Below are positions 42,291 to 53,112 of a stretch of 64,000 nucleotides of DNA, one piece after another (the first letter of the stretch is position 1; every line of letters begins with the position of its first letter). The translations under genes were made by a program, and so were the position numbers. The stretch covers positions 1-64,000 of the forward strand of contig PLYM01000217.1 of the NCBI GenBank assembly GCA_003153375.1, given 5' to 3'. The notes beneath the pieces were generated by a model. That model was not told the origin of the DNA, made no database searches, and saw only the letters and a list, made by a program, of their open reading frames with translations. The stretch comes from Planctomycetaceae bacterium (GTDB taxonomy: Bacteria > Planctomycetota > Planctomycetia > Pirellulales > PALSA-1355).

Positions 42291-43718
42291 CTAACGTTGG
42301 GGCGCGGCAGAGCCCCGATTGGGACGAAGAGGCATGGTGCCCGAGGCCTGACGAACGGGCTTCTCTTCCTCCGGAGGAGCGAATGCAACTCGTGGGCGGT
42401 CGCGGAAGGCCTGTTCGCGCTGATAGAGGGCCAGGCGTTTTTCGGCCGTGACGACTTCGCTGCGTGGCGCCTTGGCGATGGCCTTTTCTTGTGTCTCCTT
42501 GGCCTGCGCGAACAGTTCGGCATTGGCCTGGGCCGCGGCCAGCGTTTCCAGCGCGCGGTAATCCGCTCCGCCGCTCAGTTCGACGGCCTTGGTGGCCGCT
42601 TCGACCGCCAGCTTCGCGTTACGGTAATGGTCGTCGGGGCATGTTGCCATCAACCAGGCCGCGCTTTGATAGGCGCGTGCCAGTTTGGGGTTGGCCTCCA
42701 CCGCGGCGCGATAATCGTTGGCGGCTTCGTTGTACTGACCCAGGTCGCTGTGCGTGTCGCCACGATTGACCAGCGCGGCGGCGAACTTGGGATCGGCAAT
42801 GATGGCTTCGCTGTAATCGCGCAAGGCATCGCCAAACCGCTCCAGACGATAGAAGGCGTGGCCGCGGCCATTGAGAATTGCCGGATCGCGCGGAGCCGAC
42901 TGCAACGCGCCGGTGTAGTCGTGGATAGCGCCGGCAAAATCGCCCTGGCTGTAGCGCAGTTCGGCCCGATTGAACCAGGCGTTGCCGTGCTTGGGGTTGA
43001 GCTCGATCGTGCGATCGAAATCGGCCAGGGCTTCTTGCGTGCGACCTTGCGTGGCATAGCTCACACCCCGGTTGTGCAGCGCGCGCCACGAGTTGCCATT
43101 GCACTTCACGGCAGCTTCGAAATCGGCCAGCGCCTCGGCCTTCTGGCCCCCGCGTTCGCGCAGTTCGCCGCGTCGGTTATAAGTCCAGCTCAACAAGCGC
43201 CGCGCATAATCCTCATAGCTCCGCGTGAGCCCGGCCTTCGCGCCGCGCTGGCAGAGCTCGATCACCGCCGTGTACTCGGCGTCGGACCTGGCCTGCTTGC
43301 TCTTGGCAAAGGCGTCATCGACGTAGAACCGTCCCGCCGAATCGTTCGGCCCGGCCGGCATCGGCACCGGCTCCAGCCGTGGGCCCGACGCCGCGTCGCC
43401 TTGTTTCGGATGGCTGCTTTCCGTCGGCGTCGGTTGTTCGGTTTCGGCCGGCTCGGCGTGCTGCGCCCCGCGCACCGCCGGCGTCTTGAAGCGCGGCTTG
43501 AAGTTCGAGTCCTTGGGGGGCGTCACGCGCCGCGGAGCGGGCTTCGGCGCCGGGGTGTCGACCGCATCCTCCGGAAATGGCAGCAGCTTGGGCGCTGACT
43601 GGCCAGTCGGCGCCAACGTGGGAGTGCCATCCTCGGCGGCGACCAAGGTCGGCATGCTGATGCCGACCGCGACGCCAACGGCGAGGGTGCGCAAGAAAAT
43701 CGTGAAGTTGCCGCCCAT
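42291..43718 (-). CDS. Secreted or periplasmic TPR-repeat protein
   Basis: Encodes 475 residues. Signal peptide ~1-28 (TLAVGVAVGISMPTLVAAED), then a Pro-rich low-complexity linker (~30-125), then at least seven tetratricopeptide-like repeats (~175-390). Examples are ALADFDRTIELNPKHGNAWFNRAE and ALRDYSEAIIADPKFAAALVNRG. A C-terminal Pro/Arg/Gln tail ends the protein. TPR arrays mediate protein interactions; partner unknown. The gene is 55 bases downstream of fumC and on the same strand, so possible cotranscription. Confidence 0.82.
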   Translation of the reverse strand: MGGNFTIFLRTLAVGVAVGISMPTLVAAEDGTPTLAPTGQSAPKLLPFPEDAVDTPAPKPAPRRVTPPKDSNFKPRFKTPAVRGAQHAEPAETEQPTPTESSHPKQGDAASGPRLEPVPMPAGPNDSAGRFYVDDAFAKSKQARSDAEYTAVIELCQRGAKAGLTRSYEDYARRLLSWTYNRRGELRERGGQKAEALADFEAAVKCNGNSWRALHNRGVSYATQGRTQEALADFDRTIELNPKHGNAWFNRAELRYSQGDFAGAIHDYTGALQSAPRDPAILNGRGHAFYRLERFGDALRDYSEAIIADPKFAAALVNRGDTHSDLGQYNEAANDYRAAVEANPKLARAYQSAAWLMATCPDDHYRNAKLAVEAATKAVELSGGADYRALETLAAAQANAELFAQAKETQEKAIAKAPRSEVVTAEKRLALYQREQAFRDRPRVAFAPPEEEKPVRQASGTMPLRPNRGSAAPQR

Positions 43719-43773
43719 GATCGTGAACCTCCATGTTCGCGAAAAACGACGTGATCTGTAGATCGTATGGGGA

Positions 43774-45195
43774 TTAGTGCGGTTCGGTCATGCTCCGCGG
43801 GTCGAGGGCTTTGTCGAGCACCTCGTCGCTGAGAATTTTTTGCTCGCGACACAATTCTCGAATCGTCTTGCCCGTTTTGAAAGCTTCCTTCGCGAGCGCT
43901 GCGGCCCGCTCATAGCCGATGTGTGGATTCAGGCTGGTCACCATCGCCAGGCTCTTTTCGACCATCGACTCACAGCCTTCAGCGTTGACCTCCATCTCGA
44001 GCGCGCAGAACTCGACAAACGCTCGCGCCGAACTGGCCAACAGCTCGATGCTCTCCAGCGTCGCGTGGCCCATGATCGGCATCATGATGTTCAACTCGAA
44101 GTTGCCGCCAGTCGCGCCCGAGAAAGCCACGGTCTGGTCGTTGCCCATCACGCGGGCGCAAACCTGCATCATGCTCTCGCACATCACCGGGTTCACCTTG
44201 CCCGGCATGATCGACGAGCCGGGCTGCCGATCAGGCAGCATGACTTCATAGAAACCGCACCGAGGGCCGCTGCCCAGCCAGCGAATGTTGTTGGCGATCG
44301 AAAACAGGGTCACCGCGATCGCCCGCAAGTCGCCGCTGCACTCGACCAGGCCGTCGCGATTGGCGTTGCCCTCGAAATGATTCGTGGCCTCGATGAACGC
44401 GATGCCGGTTTCGCTCGCGAGCACCTCGGCCACCTTGGCGCCAAACTTGGGATGCGTGTTGATTCCCGTGCCGACCGCAGTGCCGCCAGCCGGCAATTCG
44501 CGCACCGCCTTGAGCGCCAGCTCGGCTCGATCGATCGACATTTCAAGCTGCCGGGCATAGCCGCTGAATTCCTGACCGAGGCGAATCGGCGTGGCGTCGG
44601 CCAGGTGGGTCCGGCCGATCTTGATGATCGAATCCCACTGCTGGGCCTTGTCATTCAGCACGCCGTGAAATAAACGCAGCGCCGGAATCAGGTCGCTCTT
44701 CAACGCCTGACCCACGGCCACGTGGATCGCCGTGGGAAACATGTCGTTGGTGCTTTGCCCCATGTTCACATGGTCGTTGGGATGCACCGACTTATCGGCG
44801 TGAAAGCGATCGGCCTTGGTCAATTCAATGGCCCGGTTGGCGATCACCTCATTGGCGTTCATGTTGCTCGACGTGCCCGAACCGGTCTGAAAGACGTCGA
44901 TCGGAAACTCGTCGTCGAATCTGCCGGCGGCCACTTCCTGCGCGGCAGCCAGCAATGCCTCGACCTGCGCGGGCGCCAGGGGATATTTGCCCGTCCCCGT
45001 CAGTTTTCCCAGATCGCGATTGGCCATCGCGGCGGCATATTTGCACAAGCCCATCGCATGGATCAATTGCGGCCGGAGCGGCCAGCCCGAGATTGGAAAG
45101 TTGTCTTTCGCCCGCTGGGTCTGCGCGCCGTAGTAGGCCTGGGCGGGAACACGGACTTCGCCCATGGAATCACGCTCGATACGAAACTCGCTCAT
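43774..45195 (-). CDS. fumC: Class II fumarate hydratase
   Basis: Encodes 473 residues, the expected length of FumC. It converts fumarate and malate in the TCA cycle. All signature regions are present: MGEVRVPAQAYYGAQTQRAKDNF, FQTGSGTSSNMNANEVI, SVHPNDHVNMGQSTNDMFPT (with the His general-acid region), TPIRLGQEFSGYA and GSSIMPGKVNPV around residue 325 (catalytic loop Ser). No [4Fe-4S] ligands, so it is the oxygen-stable class. Alone on the minus strand with the TPR gene downstream. Divergent with the SirB1-like gene. Confidence 0.97.
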   Translation of the reverse strand: MSEFRIERDSMGEVRVPAQAYYGAQTQRAKDNFPISGWPLRPQLIHAMGLCKYAAAMANRDLGKLTGTGKYPLAPAQVEALLAAAQEVAAGRFDDEFPIDVFQTGSGTSSNMNANEVIANRAIELTKADRFHADKSVHPNDHVNMGQSTNDMFPTAIHVAVGQALKSDLIPALRLFHGVLNDKAQQWDSIIKIGRTHLADATPIRLGQEFSGYARQLEMSIDRAELALKAVRELPAGGTAVGTGINTHPKFGAKVAEVLASETGIAFIEATNHFEGNANRDGLVECSGDLRAIAVTLFSIANNIRWLGSGPRCGFYEVMLPDRQPGSSIMPGKVNPVMCESMMQVCARVMGNDQTVAFSGATGGNFELNIMMPIMGHATLESIELLASSARAFVEFCALEMEVNAEGCESMVEKSLAMVTSLNPHIGYERAAALAKEAFKTGKTIRELCREQKILSDEVLDKALDPRSMTEPH

Positions 45196-45627
45196 GGTGT
45201 CTTTCTAGAGGTGTGAGATGCCGGCTAGTGACGCACGGAACCTGCCGCGCCCGCAGGGATGTGTTGCAATTGCACCCCTGGCGTCTGATTCGCTTCTGGC
45301 AACCTGGCGCGAGGCCCGATTTTTCCACCCGCGATAGAGTCTCAGACAGCCCATAGCATAGCGGTTTTGCCCGTATTCACAAAGGCCGACGGGGCCGGCG
45401 ATAACCGCGTAAAACGTGCCCGATTTGCGTGTCCGCACCGTCGTGCGGGCGTGCGATGTCGCGAAGCTGTGCACCGGCGTGTTCGGCCCCGCGTGGCCTC
45501 CAAATCGCGATTGCCCGAGCCCTGACACCCCTCTACAATTGCGCGCTCGCGATGATTTTTGCGTTTCCAAACAGCTTGCCAGCACGACGCGTCGCAACCC
45601 GATGACGAAATCCGCTGCCTTGTCGAT
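45196..45627. other. Divergent intergenic region between fumC and the SirB1-like gene
   Basis: About 430 bases with no supported gene. It contains the strong promoter at 45511-45539 for the + strand gene. I see no convincing -10/-35 for fumC on the other strand. Confidence 0.5.
45511..45539 (+). promoter_or_regulatory. Sigma70-type promoter for the SirB1-like gene
   Basis: TTGCCC (45511-45516) and TACAAT (45534-45539) separated by exactly 17 bases. It is the best promoter match in the window. Predicted start near 45546, about 80 bases before the ATG at 45628. Confidence 0.6.
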
Positions 45628-46464
45628 ATGACTCAGTTCGCAAGCGATCCCGAGTTCAGCAAGCTGGTGGCCGGACGTTGCGATATTAACCTCGTCCACT
45701 TCATGCTCGAGGTGGCTGCCGACGCCTATCCGCAACTCGATCCGATGGAGAGCCTGGTCGAAATCGATCGGCTCGCCGTGGCCTGTTGCGATCACAACGC
45801 CTGCCGGGCCTCGCGCGATGTGCGCGAACGATTGGTGGCCATGAGCCGGCTGCTGTATGAAGTCGAGGGCTTTCACGGCAATCGCGACGCCTATTACGAG
45901 CCGCAGAACAGCTATCTCAACGAAGTATTGCGGCGCCGCTGCGGCATCCCGATCTCGTTGGGCATCCTTTATATGTCAATCGCCGCGCGCAACGGCGTAA
46001 AAATGTTCGGCGTCAACACGCCTGGCAATTTCGTGATCGGCTGTTGCACGGGCACCGACGTCGTGTTCGTCGATCCGTTCACCAATGGCGACGTTCTGGA
46101 TCAATCCGGCTGTCGCTGCCGCATCGAGCAGAGCATGGGAAAGAAAGGCGAAATCGGCGACGAACATTTCCGTGCCGCCGCCCCGTTGGACATCGCGGCC
46201 CGCGTGTTGCGCAACCTGAAGGCGGCCCATGCCATCGAGCAGCGCTGGGACGCCGTGCTGTGCGTGCAAAAGCGGCTGGCCGCGCTGCTGCCGCACGTGC
46301 CGCAAGAGCGCCGCGACTTGGGTCTGGTCTATTTGCGGCTGGGCCAGCCGACGCAGGCGCTTCCGGTCCTGGAACAATACACGAACACCTGCGGCCACGA
46401 ACAGGCGGCCGCCTTGCAGCCTTCCATTCAAGCCGCCCGCCGGATGATCGCCGAGTTGAACTGA
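45628..46464 (+). CDS. SirB1-like transglutaminase-fold protein with TPR tail
   Basis: Encodes 278 residues. The SirB1/transglutaminase-core2 domain (~20-185) is recognised by YYEPQNSYLNEVLRRRCGIPISLGILY and VNTPGNFVIG followed by FVDPFTNG, with the usual Cys replaced region RRRCGIP retained. The C-terminal ~90 residues have TPR-like helices (DLGLVYLRLGQPTQALPVLEQYT). These proteins are conserved in many bacteria with no known enzyme activity. The ATG at 45628 is chosen from the family start; a longer upstream frame overlaps the promoter. Followed 82 bases later by murD in the same direction. Confidence 0.82.
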   Translation: MTQFASDPEFSKLVAGRCDINLVHFMLEVAADAYPQLDPMESLVEIDRLAVACCDHNACRASRDVRERLVAMSRLLYEVEGFHGNRDAYYEPQNSYLNEVLRRRCGIPISLGILYMSIAARNGVKMFGVNTPGNFVIGCCTGTDVVFVDPFTNGDVLDQSGCRCRIEQSMGKKGEIGDEHFRAAAPLDIAARVLRNLKAAHAIEQRWDAVLCVQKRLAALLPHVPQERRDLGLVYLRLGQPTQALPVLEQYTNTCGHEQAAALQPSIQAARRMIAELN

Positions 46465-46546
46465 CCCGCGGCGGCGACATGGGTTTCCGTATGGCATCGT
46501 GCCTTCCGCGCGGAAGGATCCAAGCTTTGTGGTCCGGAGGCGTGCC

Positions 46547-47869
46547 ATGGCGAGCATCGATTGGACGGCTCGCCGCGTGACGATCATGGGCCTCGGAAGT
46601 CATGGCGGCGCCTTAGGCGCGGCGCGCTATCTGGCGCGGCAGGGCGCGCGGGTCACGATCAGCGACACCGCTCCCTCGGAGGCGCTCGGCGAATCGCTCG
46701 GGCTCTTGGCCGATGTGCCGATCGCCCGGCTGGCATTCGGTGGCCACGACGAGGCCGACTTTCGGACCGCCGAGTTCGTGGTCGTCAACCCGGCCGTGCG
46801 GCCCGGTCATCCCTGTTTGCAAATTGCCCAGGCCAGCGGAGCGAAGCTGACCTCGGAGATCGAGCTATTTCTTCAACGCTGCCTGGTCCGCGTGGTGGGC
46901 GTGACGGGCTCGAACGGAAAATCGACCACCTGCGCCATGCTGGCCGCCATGTTTACCACGGCGGGCCGTCGTGTTTGGCTGGGCGGCAATTTTGGCGGTT
47001 CGCTGCTCGACGATGTGGAAACGATGACGCCCGACGATTGGGTGATCCTCGAACTGAGCAGTTTTCAATTGGCCCGCTTGAGCGAGGGGACGCCGCTGCC
47101 TGCGATCGCCGTGGTCACCAACTGTGCCCCCAATCACCTGGACTGGCACGGCAGCTTCGCCGCGTATCGAATGGCTAAACAGCGCCTGATCAGTGGGCAA
47201 TCGGCAGCAGGCATTGGGGTGCTCAACCAGCACGACGGCTCATTGGATGGCTGGAACTCGGTGGCCGGCGGATCCGTGCGCGATGCCTGGCCGCTCGAGA
47301 GATTGCCGTCGTTAGCGGTGCCGGGCCAGCACAACCGACAGAATGCCGCCTGCGCGGCGGCAGCTGCCTCGGCCGCTGGAGTGAGTGACGGGGCGATCGT
47401 CACCGCGCTGGCTGAGTTTCGCGGGCTCGAGCATCGATTGCAGTTCGTGGCCGAGATCGCTGGGCGCCACTACTACAACGATTCGAAATCGACGACGCCC
47501 GAGGCCACGCTGGCGGCATTGGCTGCCGTGGACCGGCCGGTTTGGTTGCTCGCCGGCGGGCAATCGAAAGGCGTCGCCTTCGAACCGTTGGCACGCGCGA
47601 TCGTCGCGCGGGCGCAAGGTGCCGCCTTGTTTGGCGCCGCGCGACAAGAACTGCACGCCTGCCTTAAAGCATACGCGCCAAATTTCAATGCCCGCATGAG
47701 CGAGCGACTCGACAAGGCGCTGGCCTGGTGCGCGGGCCGTGCGCGCGAGGGCGACGCGATCCTGCTCTCGCCGGCGTGCGCGAGCCTTGATCAATTCCGC
47801 GACTTCACGGCGCGCGGTGAAATGTTTTGCAACCTGGTGCGCGGCCTTGCGCCGCGCGCCGCGCGTTGA
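46547..47869 (+). CDS. murD: UDP-N-acetylmuramoylalanine-D-glutamate ligase
   Basis: Encodes 440 residues from the ATG at 46547 (GGAGG six bases upstream). Mur ligase motifs: N-terminal Rossmann VTIMGLGSHGGALGAARYL, ATP P-loop VVGVTGSNGKSTTCAML, ELSSFQL metal/substrate region, NHLDWHGSFAAYR, and the C-terminal YYNDSKSTTPEATLAAL with the ligase lysine/Asp residues. It adds D-Glu to UDP-MurNAc-L-Ala in peptidoglycan synthesis, in the cytoplasm. It is not in a dcw cluster here, consistent with planctomycete division-gene scatter. Planctomycetes do make peptidoglycan, so this is expected to be functional. Confidence 0.95.
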   Translation: MASIDWTARRVTIMGLGSHGGALGAARYLARQGARVTISDTAPSEALGESLGLLADVPIARLAFGGHDEADFRTAEFVVVNPAVRPGHPCLQIAQASGAKLTSEIELFLQRCLVRVVGVTGSNGKSTTCAMLAAMFTTAGRRVWLGGNFGGSLLDDVETMTPDDWVILELSSFQLARLSEGTPLPAIAVVTNCAPNHLDWHGSFAAYRMAKQRLISGQSAAGIGVLNQHDGSLDGWNSVAGGSVRDAWPLERLPSLAVPGQHNRQNAACAAAAASAAGVSDGAIVTALAEFRGLEHRLQFVAEIAGRHYYNDSKSTTPEATLAALAAVDRPVWLLAGGQSKGVAFEPLARAIVARAQGAALFGAARQELHACLKAYAPNFNARMSERLDKALAWCAGRAREGDAILLSPACASLDQFRDFTARGEMFCNLVRGLAPRAAR

Positions 47870-47945
47870 TGGCGCGCCGCTTTTGCCGTCCCAGAACGCG
47901 CGCAGTGCTTGCATCGCGCGGCAACTTGCGTTAGGATAAGCGGCA

Positions 47946-48055
47946 GTTGCTTCCGGCTCGTTGAGTCGAAAGCAACGGACCTCGAGGTCGACGGCTGTGA
48001 GGTCTCCTTGGCGGAGACCGAAGCGGCGCTGGGAGTCGTCCCTCGAGGTTTTTTT
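47946..48055 (+). ncRNA. Possible structured RNA or attenuator ending in a T-run
   Basis: Three pairings can be drawn. GTTGCTT (47946-47952) with AAGCAAC (47970-47976); GGTCTCC (48001-48007) with GGAGACC (48013-48019) around a five-base loop; and CCTCGAGG (47980-47987) with CCTCGAGG (48041-48048), which is followed at once by seven T at 48049-48055. It reads like a small RNA or a transcription attenuator between murD and the small membrane protein gene at 48100. No known RNA family is recognised. It could also be only the murD terminator. Confidence 0.3.
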
Positions 48056-48099
48056 CGTCACCTCGCTAACTGCATCTCGGCACGCGTGAGACCGCTCGG

Positions 48100-48429
48100 G
48101 TGGGCAAGGTTAAAGAGCCGACCAATCCGTTCTACGTTTTGGTGGTCATTCTGGGCGTGGTGTTTCTGATCACGGCCTGCGGCTACGGCACGATGACCTA
48201 TCGGGCCATCGCGCCCAACGCACCGCGCGACGGAGCTCCCCACCCTTGGATGGACTTTCTCGACCGCAACGGCATGCAATTGCTGGGCGGTGAATTGGCC
48301 GCTCTGGCCGCCGTCACTTTTGGCGCCATGTGGCTTGATCGCTATCGGTCGCTGGCGGACCAACGCCGGGAGCGAGGGTCGGGCGACCACGAATTTCGCA
48401 CGGATGCCCGGGATGACGAGAGGAATTAA
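48100..48429 (+). CDS. Small membrane protein of unknown function
   Basis: Encodes 109 residues from a GTG at 48100. One or two hydrophobic segments are visible (~11-35 PFYVLVVILGVVFLITACGYG and ~60-80 LLGGELAALAAVTFGAMWL), followed by a charged cytosolic tail (DRYRSLADQRRERG). The context with the structured element directly upstream suggests regulated expression. I do not recognise a family. The codon usage fits the rest of the window. Confidence 0.6.
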   Translation: MGKVKEPTNPFYVLVVILGVVFLITACGYGTMTYRAIAPNAPRDGAPHPWMDFLDRNGMQLLGGELAALAAVTFGAMWLDRYRSLADQRRERGSGDHEFRTDARDDERN

Positions 48430-48454
48430 CTGGTCCGCTAGGACTGGCTACAAT
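48426..48454 (+). promoter_or_regulatory. Sigma70-type promoter for the cupin-ligA unit
   Basis: TTAACT (48426-48431) and TACAAT (48449-48454) with exactly 17 bases between, lying at the end of the preceding gene. Start near 48461 leaves ~62 bases before the cupin ATG at 48523. The GGGATCA repeat (48483-48489 and 48511-48517) lies in this leader. Confidence 0.5.
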
Positions 48455-48522
48455 TCACTCAGCGTTCAGTCCATTTCCAGATGGGATCACAGACGGAATC
48501 ATTGTCGAATGGGATCATTGTC

Positions 48523-48909
48523 ATGAAAGTGAATCACTACGAGCAGGTTTCCAAGGCCCCCGTCACGATGGAGGGAGCCATCGGCTGCGAGGTTCGCTGG
48601 CTGGTTGACGAGGCCCAGGGAGCGCCTAATTTTGCCATGCGGCAATTCGAGGTCGCTCCTGGCGGCCACACTCCCAAGCACAGCCATCCCTACGAACACG
48701 AGATTTTCGTCCTCGAAGGCTCGGGCGTCGTGCTCGAAGGCGACGCGGAGCACCTCCTTTCGGCCGGCGATTTCGTGCTGGTCACGCCTGGCGAGGTCCA
48801 CCAGTTTCGCAATACCGGCGCCACGCCGTTAAAATTCCTCTGCCTGGTCCCCAATTCCTCCGTCGGCCAAAAGGTGACGCCGGCCGAGTGCAGCCGGCCC
48901 GTCAGCTAG
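48523..48909 (+). CDS. Cupin-domain protein
   Basis: Encodes 128 residues. A single cupin with full motif 1 (GGHTPKHSHPYEHEIFVLEGSG, giving His-x-His-x-Glu-type ligands) and motif 2 (GDFVLVTPGEVHQFRN). It should bind a divalent metal; function may be enzymatic or regulatory. It starts 9 bases before ligA (48919), so the two genes are almost surely cotranscribed, though no functional link is known. ATG at 48523 is the only start that fits the family start. Confidence 0.88.
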   Translation: MKVNHYEQVSKAPVTMEGAIGCEVRWLVDEAQGAPNFAMRQFEVAPGGHTPKHSHPYEHEIFVLEGSGVVLEGDAEHLLSAGDFVLVTPGEVHQFRNTGATPLKFLCLVPNSSVGQKVTPAECSRPVS

Positions 48910-50922
<2,013 letters not shown>

Positions 50923-50968
50923 GACATTGAGCAAACTCCGCGAGCCAACCAGGAATTCAGGGCAGGCA

Positions 50969-52090
50969 ATGACCGAAATACCGTACGATCAGCAATTCTT
51001 CGCATCGCATGAGGCCGGCGCACGCAGCAGCGCCCGGGCCGCTATTCCCTTGGTTTTAGAGCTCGTCAAGCCACGAAGCATCTTGGACGTCGGTTGTGGC
51101 ATTGGCACCTGGCTGGCCGAATTTCAGGCTGCCGGCATTACGGACTATGTGGGCGTCGACGGTGACTATGTGAACCGCGAATCGCTGGTGATCGAGCCCG
51201 AGCGTTTTGTCGCGCACGACCTGGATGAGCCGCTTGATTTGGGCCGGCGTTTTGACCTGGCCATCAGCCTCGAGGTTGCCGAACACTTGCCCGACGAATC
51301 GGCCGCTGCGTTCGTCGCCTCGCTCACGGCGCTAGCTCCGGTGGTGATGTTCTCAGCAGCCATCCCGCACCAAGGCGGCGACGGCCACGTCAACGAGCAG
51401 TGGCCCGAGTATTGGCAGGCCAAATTTGCCGAACAGAATTACGTGGTCGTCGACTGCCTCCGCGAGCTGCTTTGGCGCGACAAGGACGTGGAACCCTGGT
51501 ACGCGCAGAACATGCTGCTGTTTGTCGACCGCCAGCGACTGTCGGATTATCCACGGCTGGCCGCCCATTTTGCGCAAGCCGGCGAACACCCGCGCTTGTC
51601 GATCGTGCATCCCGATCATTACCTGCGGCTGCACGAGCGCGTACTCGACGAGTTGGCCGAAGCGCGCCGCACGGCGTTGCAGGCCTCGGTCAACTTGCGT
51701 GAGTTCAATCTGCTCGCGGTTCCCGACTGGACGCAGCCCCAGGATCAGTTGGTCGACCAATTGCGTGCGCTATTTGGCGCCGTGCTGACGCATCCGCAGG
51801 GATCACGTATCGCGCTGCTAATTCATTACGCAGGCGACCAGGCGGGCAATCTACTGGCGCTGATCGCCCGGGAGATTCTCGCCCCCGGTGGTGTACCGAT
51901 TGCCGGCGGACCGGCCATCAGCGGTGTTGGCCCCACGTTCGGTCAACAGTGGAGGATCCTGTTGCCCCTGCTGAAAGCTCGCGTTGCGATCGGCAAAGAA
52001 GACGAGCGGGCAGTCGCCGCGACCGGTGCTGAGCGTTTGCCTGTTTTGCCACTATCGGTGCTCCAGCGAAAGCAAGCCCTGCAGTTCTAA
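50969..52090 (+). CDS. Class I SAM-dependent methyltransferase
   Basis: Encodes 373 residues. Methyltransferase domain (~30-190) with motif I ILDVGCGIGTWL, motif post-I VGVDGDYV, a motif LAISLEVAEHLPDE for the middle part, and FSAAIPHQGGDGHVNEQWPEYW; this is the 'VNEQWP' subtype often linked to glycan or glycosyltransferase proteins. C-terminal ~180 residues have no recognised domain and end in a low-complexity helix. Follows ligA by 46 bases; may share the transcript. Substrate unknown. Confidence 0.82.
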   Translation: MTEIPYDQQFFASHEAGARSSARAAIPLVLELVKPRSILDVGCGIGTWLAEFQAAGITDYVGVDGDYVNRESLVIEPERFVAHDLDEPLDLGRRFDLAISLEVAEHLPDESAAAFVASLTALAPVVMFSAAIPHQGGDGHVNEQWPEYWQAKFAEQNYVVVDCLRELLWRDKDVEPWYAQNMLLFVDRQRLSDYPRLAAHFAQAGEHPRLSIVHPDHYLRLHERVLDELAEARRTALQASVNLREFNLLAVPDWTQPQDQLVDQLRALFGAVLTHPQGSRIALLIHYAGDQAGNLLALIAREILAPGGVPIAGGPAISGVGPTFGQQWRILLPLLKARVAIGKEDERAVAATGAERLPVLPLSVLQRKQALQF

Positions 52091-52178
52091 TGGGTTACGG
52101 CGAGGGTGCGATCTGGTAATTTCTGCGGGGGATCAAGAAACTTCGAACTTTTCTGCCCCCGCTGCGTAGAATGCCGCT

Positions 52179-52559
52179 ATGCGAGGCTTGCGGTCACTTC
52201 TGGTGTTGATGAGCGTGGCGCTGGTCATTTTACCAGCCGCCCCCTGCGTGCTGTTTAGTGCCTGCCCGGCCCTGGTCCGCGCGGAGCCAACAGCCCCGAT
52301 CCATTCTTGTTGTGACCGGCACAAGGCGGAACCCCCTCATGCCACCTCTGGGCCGGTTGCGCCCTGCAAAATGGCCTGCTGTCAGGCGAAGACCGTCCCG
52401 CCGCTGGTGAAGAAGACCGCGGCTCCCGACGTGTCGGCTACCGTGGCGACTCTATCGCCGCAGCCAATCCCGACTTTCGTCGCCGGCGTCGTGCTTCCAA
52501 GCGTGGCACCGCCCGCGTCTCGATCGCTGCAGATTCTCCATTGCCTGTGGCGCTGTTGA
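52179..52559 (+). CDS. Small secreted Cys/His-rich protein
   Basis: Encodes 126 residues with a signal peptide (~1-35, SLLVLMSVALVILPAAPC). The mature part contains Cys/His motifs of possible metal-binding type: HSCCDRHKAEPPHA and CKMACCQAK. A proline-rich tail follows and ends LHCLWRC. The Cys doublets resemble those of the next gene, 126 bases downstream on the same strand. I do not recognise a family. Soft-metal binding is a guess from composition. Confidence 0.6.
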   Translation: MRGLRSLLVLMSVALVILPAAPCVLFSACPALVRAEPTAPIHSCCDRHKAEPPHATSGPVAPCKMACCQAKTVPPLVKKTAAPDVSATVATLSPQPIPTFVAGVVLPSVAPPASRSLQILHCLWRC

Positions 52560-52685
52560 ATGCTGCGCGCTTGCCTGTCGCAACCCTCAGGGTCGCGGCA
52601 TTGCCGGCAGTCCGTTTTGGCGGACACGGTGCGCTCATTTCAGTTCCACGAAGCTATTTCTTTTCAGGCATGAGGAGTTCATTTT

Positions 52686-53075
52686 ATGATTACGCGTCTC
52701 CAAATTTCGATCGCAGTATTACTCGTCGCCGTGGCCTCGGTTGCCGTGGCCACTGCTTGGGCGGTTGAGCCCGAGGCCAAGTCGTGTTGCCAGCAAAAGC
52801 TGGCTTGCTGCTCGGCCGACAAAGCCTGCTGCCAGGCAACCGCCAAGAACGGTTGCTGCGAGCAGGGCCTGGCTTGCTGCAAGGAAGACCGGGAGTGCTG
52901 CGCCGCGGTCCAGCGCTGCTGCGTCGAGGGCAAGAGCTGCTGCAACGAGGCTCGCGCCTGCTGCGGCCAGCCCGCGGGTGGCAAGTCGGCCGATGCCAAG
53001 TCGGCAAGTGGCAAGTCGGCCAAGAGCTGCTGCGCCAAGCCGACTTCGGAAAGCCCGGCGCCAACCCGGTCTTAA
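52686..53075 (+). CDS. Secreted protein with CC doublets in a heptad array
   Basis: Encodes 129 residues. Signal peptide ~1-26 (ISIAVLLVAVASVAVATAWA). The mature part carries ten Cys-Cys doublets at residues 34, 41, 48, 57, 64, 71, 78, 85, 92 and 115 (first Cys of each pair). Nine of them are spaced by seven residues except one nine-residue step (48 to 57). Between the pairs are charged or polar residues; a Lys/Ser/Ala tail follows. AGGAG lies eight bases before the ATG at 52686. It ends in a perfect terminator. Possible metallothionein-like or copper-storage protein; no known family is recognised. Confidence 0.75.
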   Translation: MITRLQISIAVLLVAVASVAVATAWAVEPEAKSCCQQKLACCSADKACCQATAKNGCCEQGLACCKEDRECCAAVQRCCVEGKSCCNEARACCGQPAGGKSADAKSASGKSAKSCCAKPTSESPAPTRS

Positions 53076-53112
53076 GGTCTGGTTTTGCCCCAGCGCGATG
53101 ATCGCAATCGCA

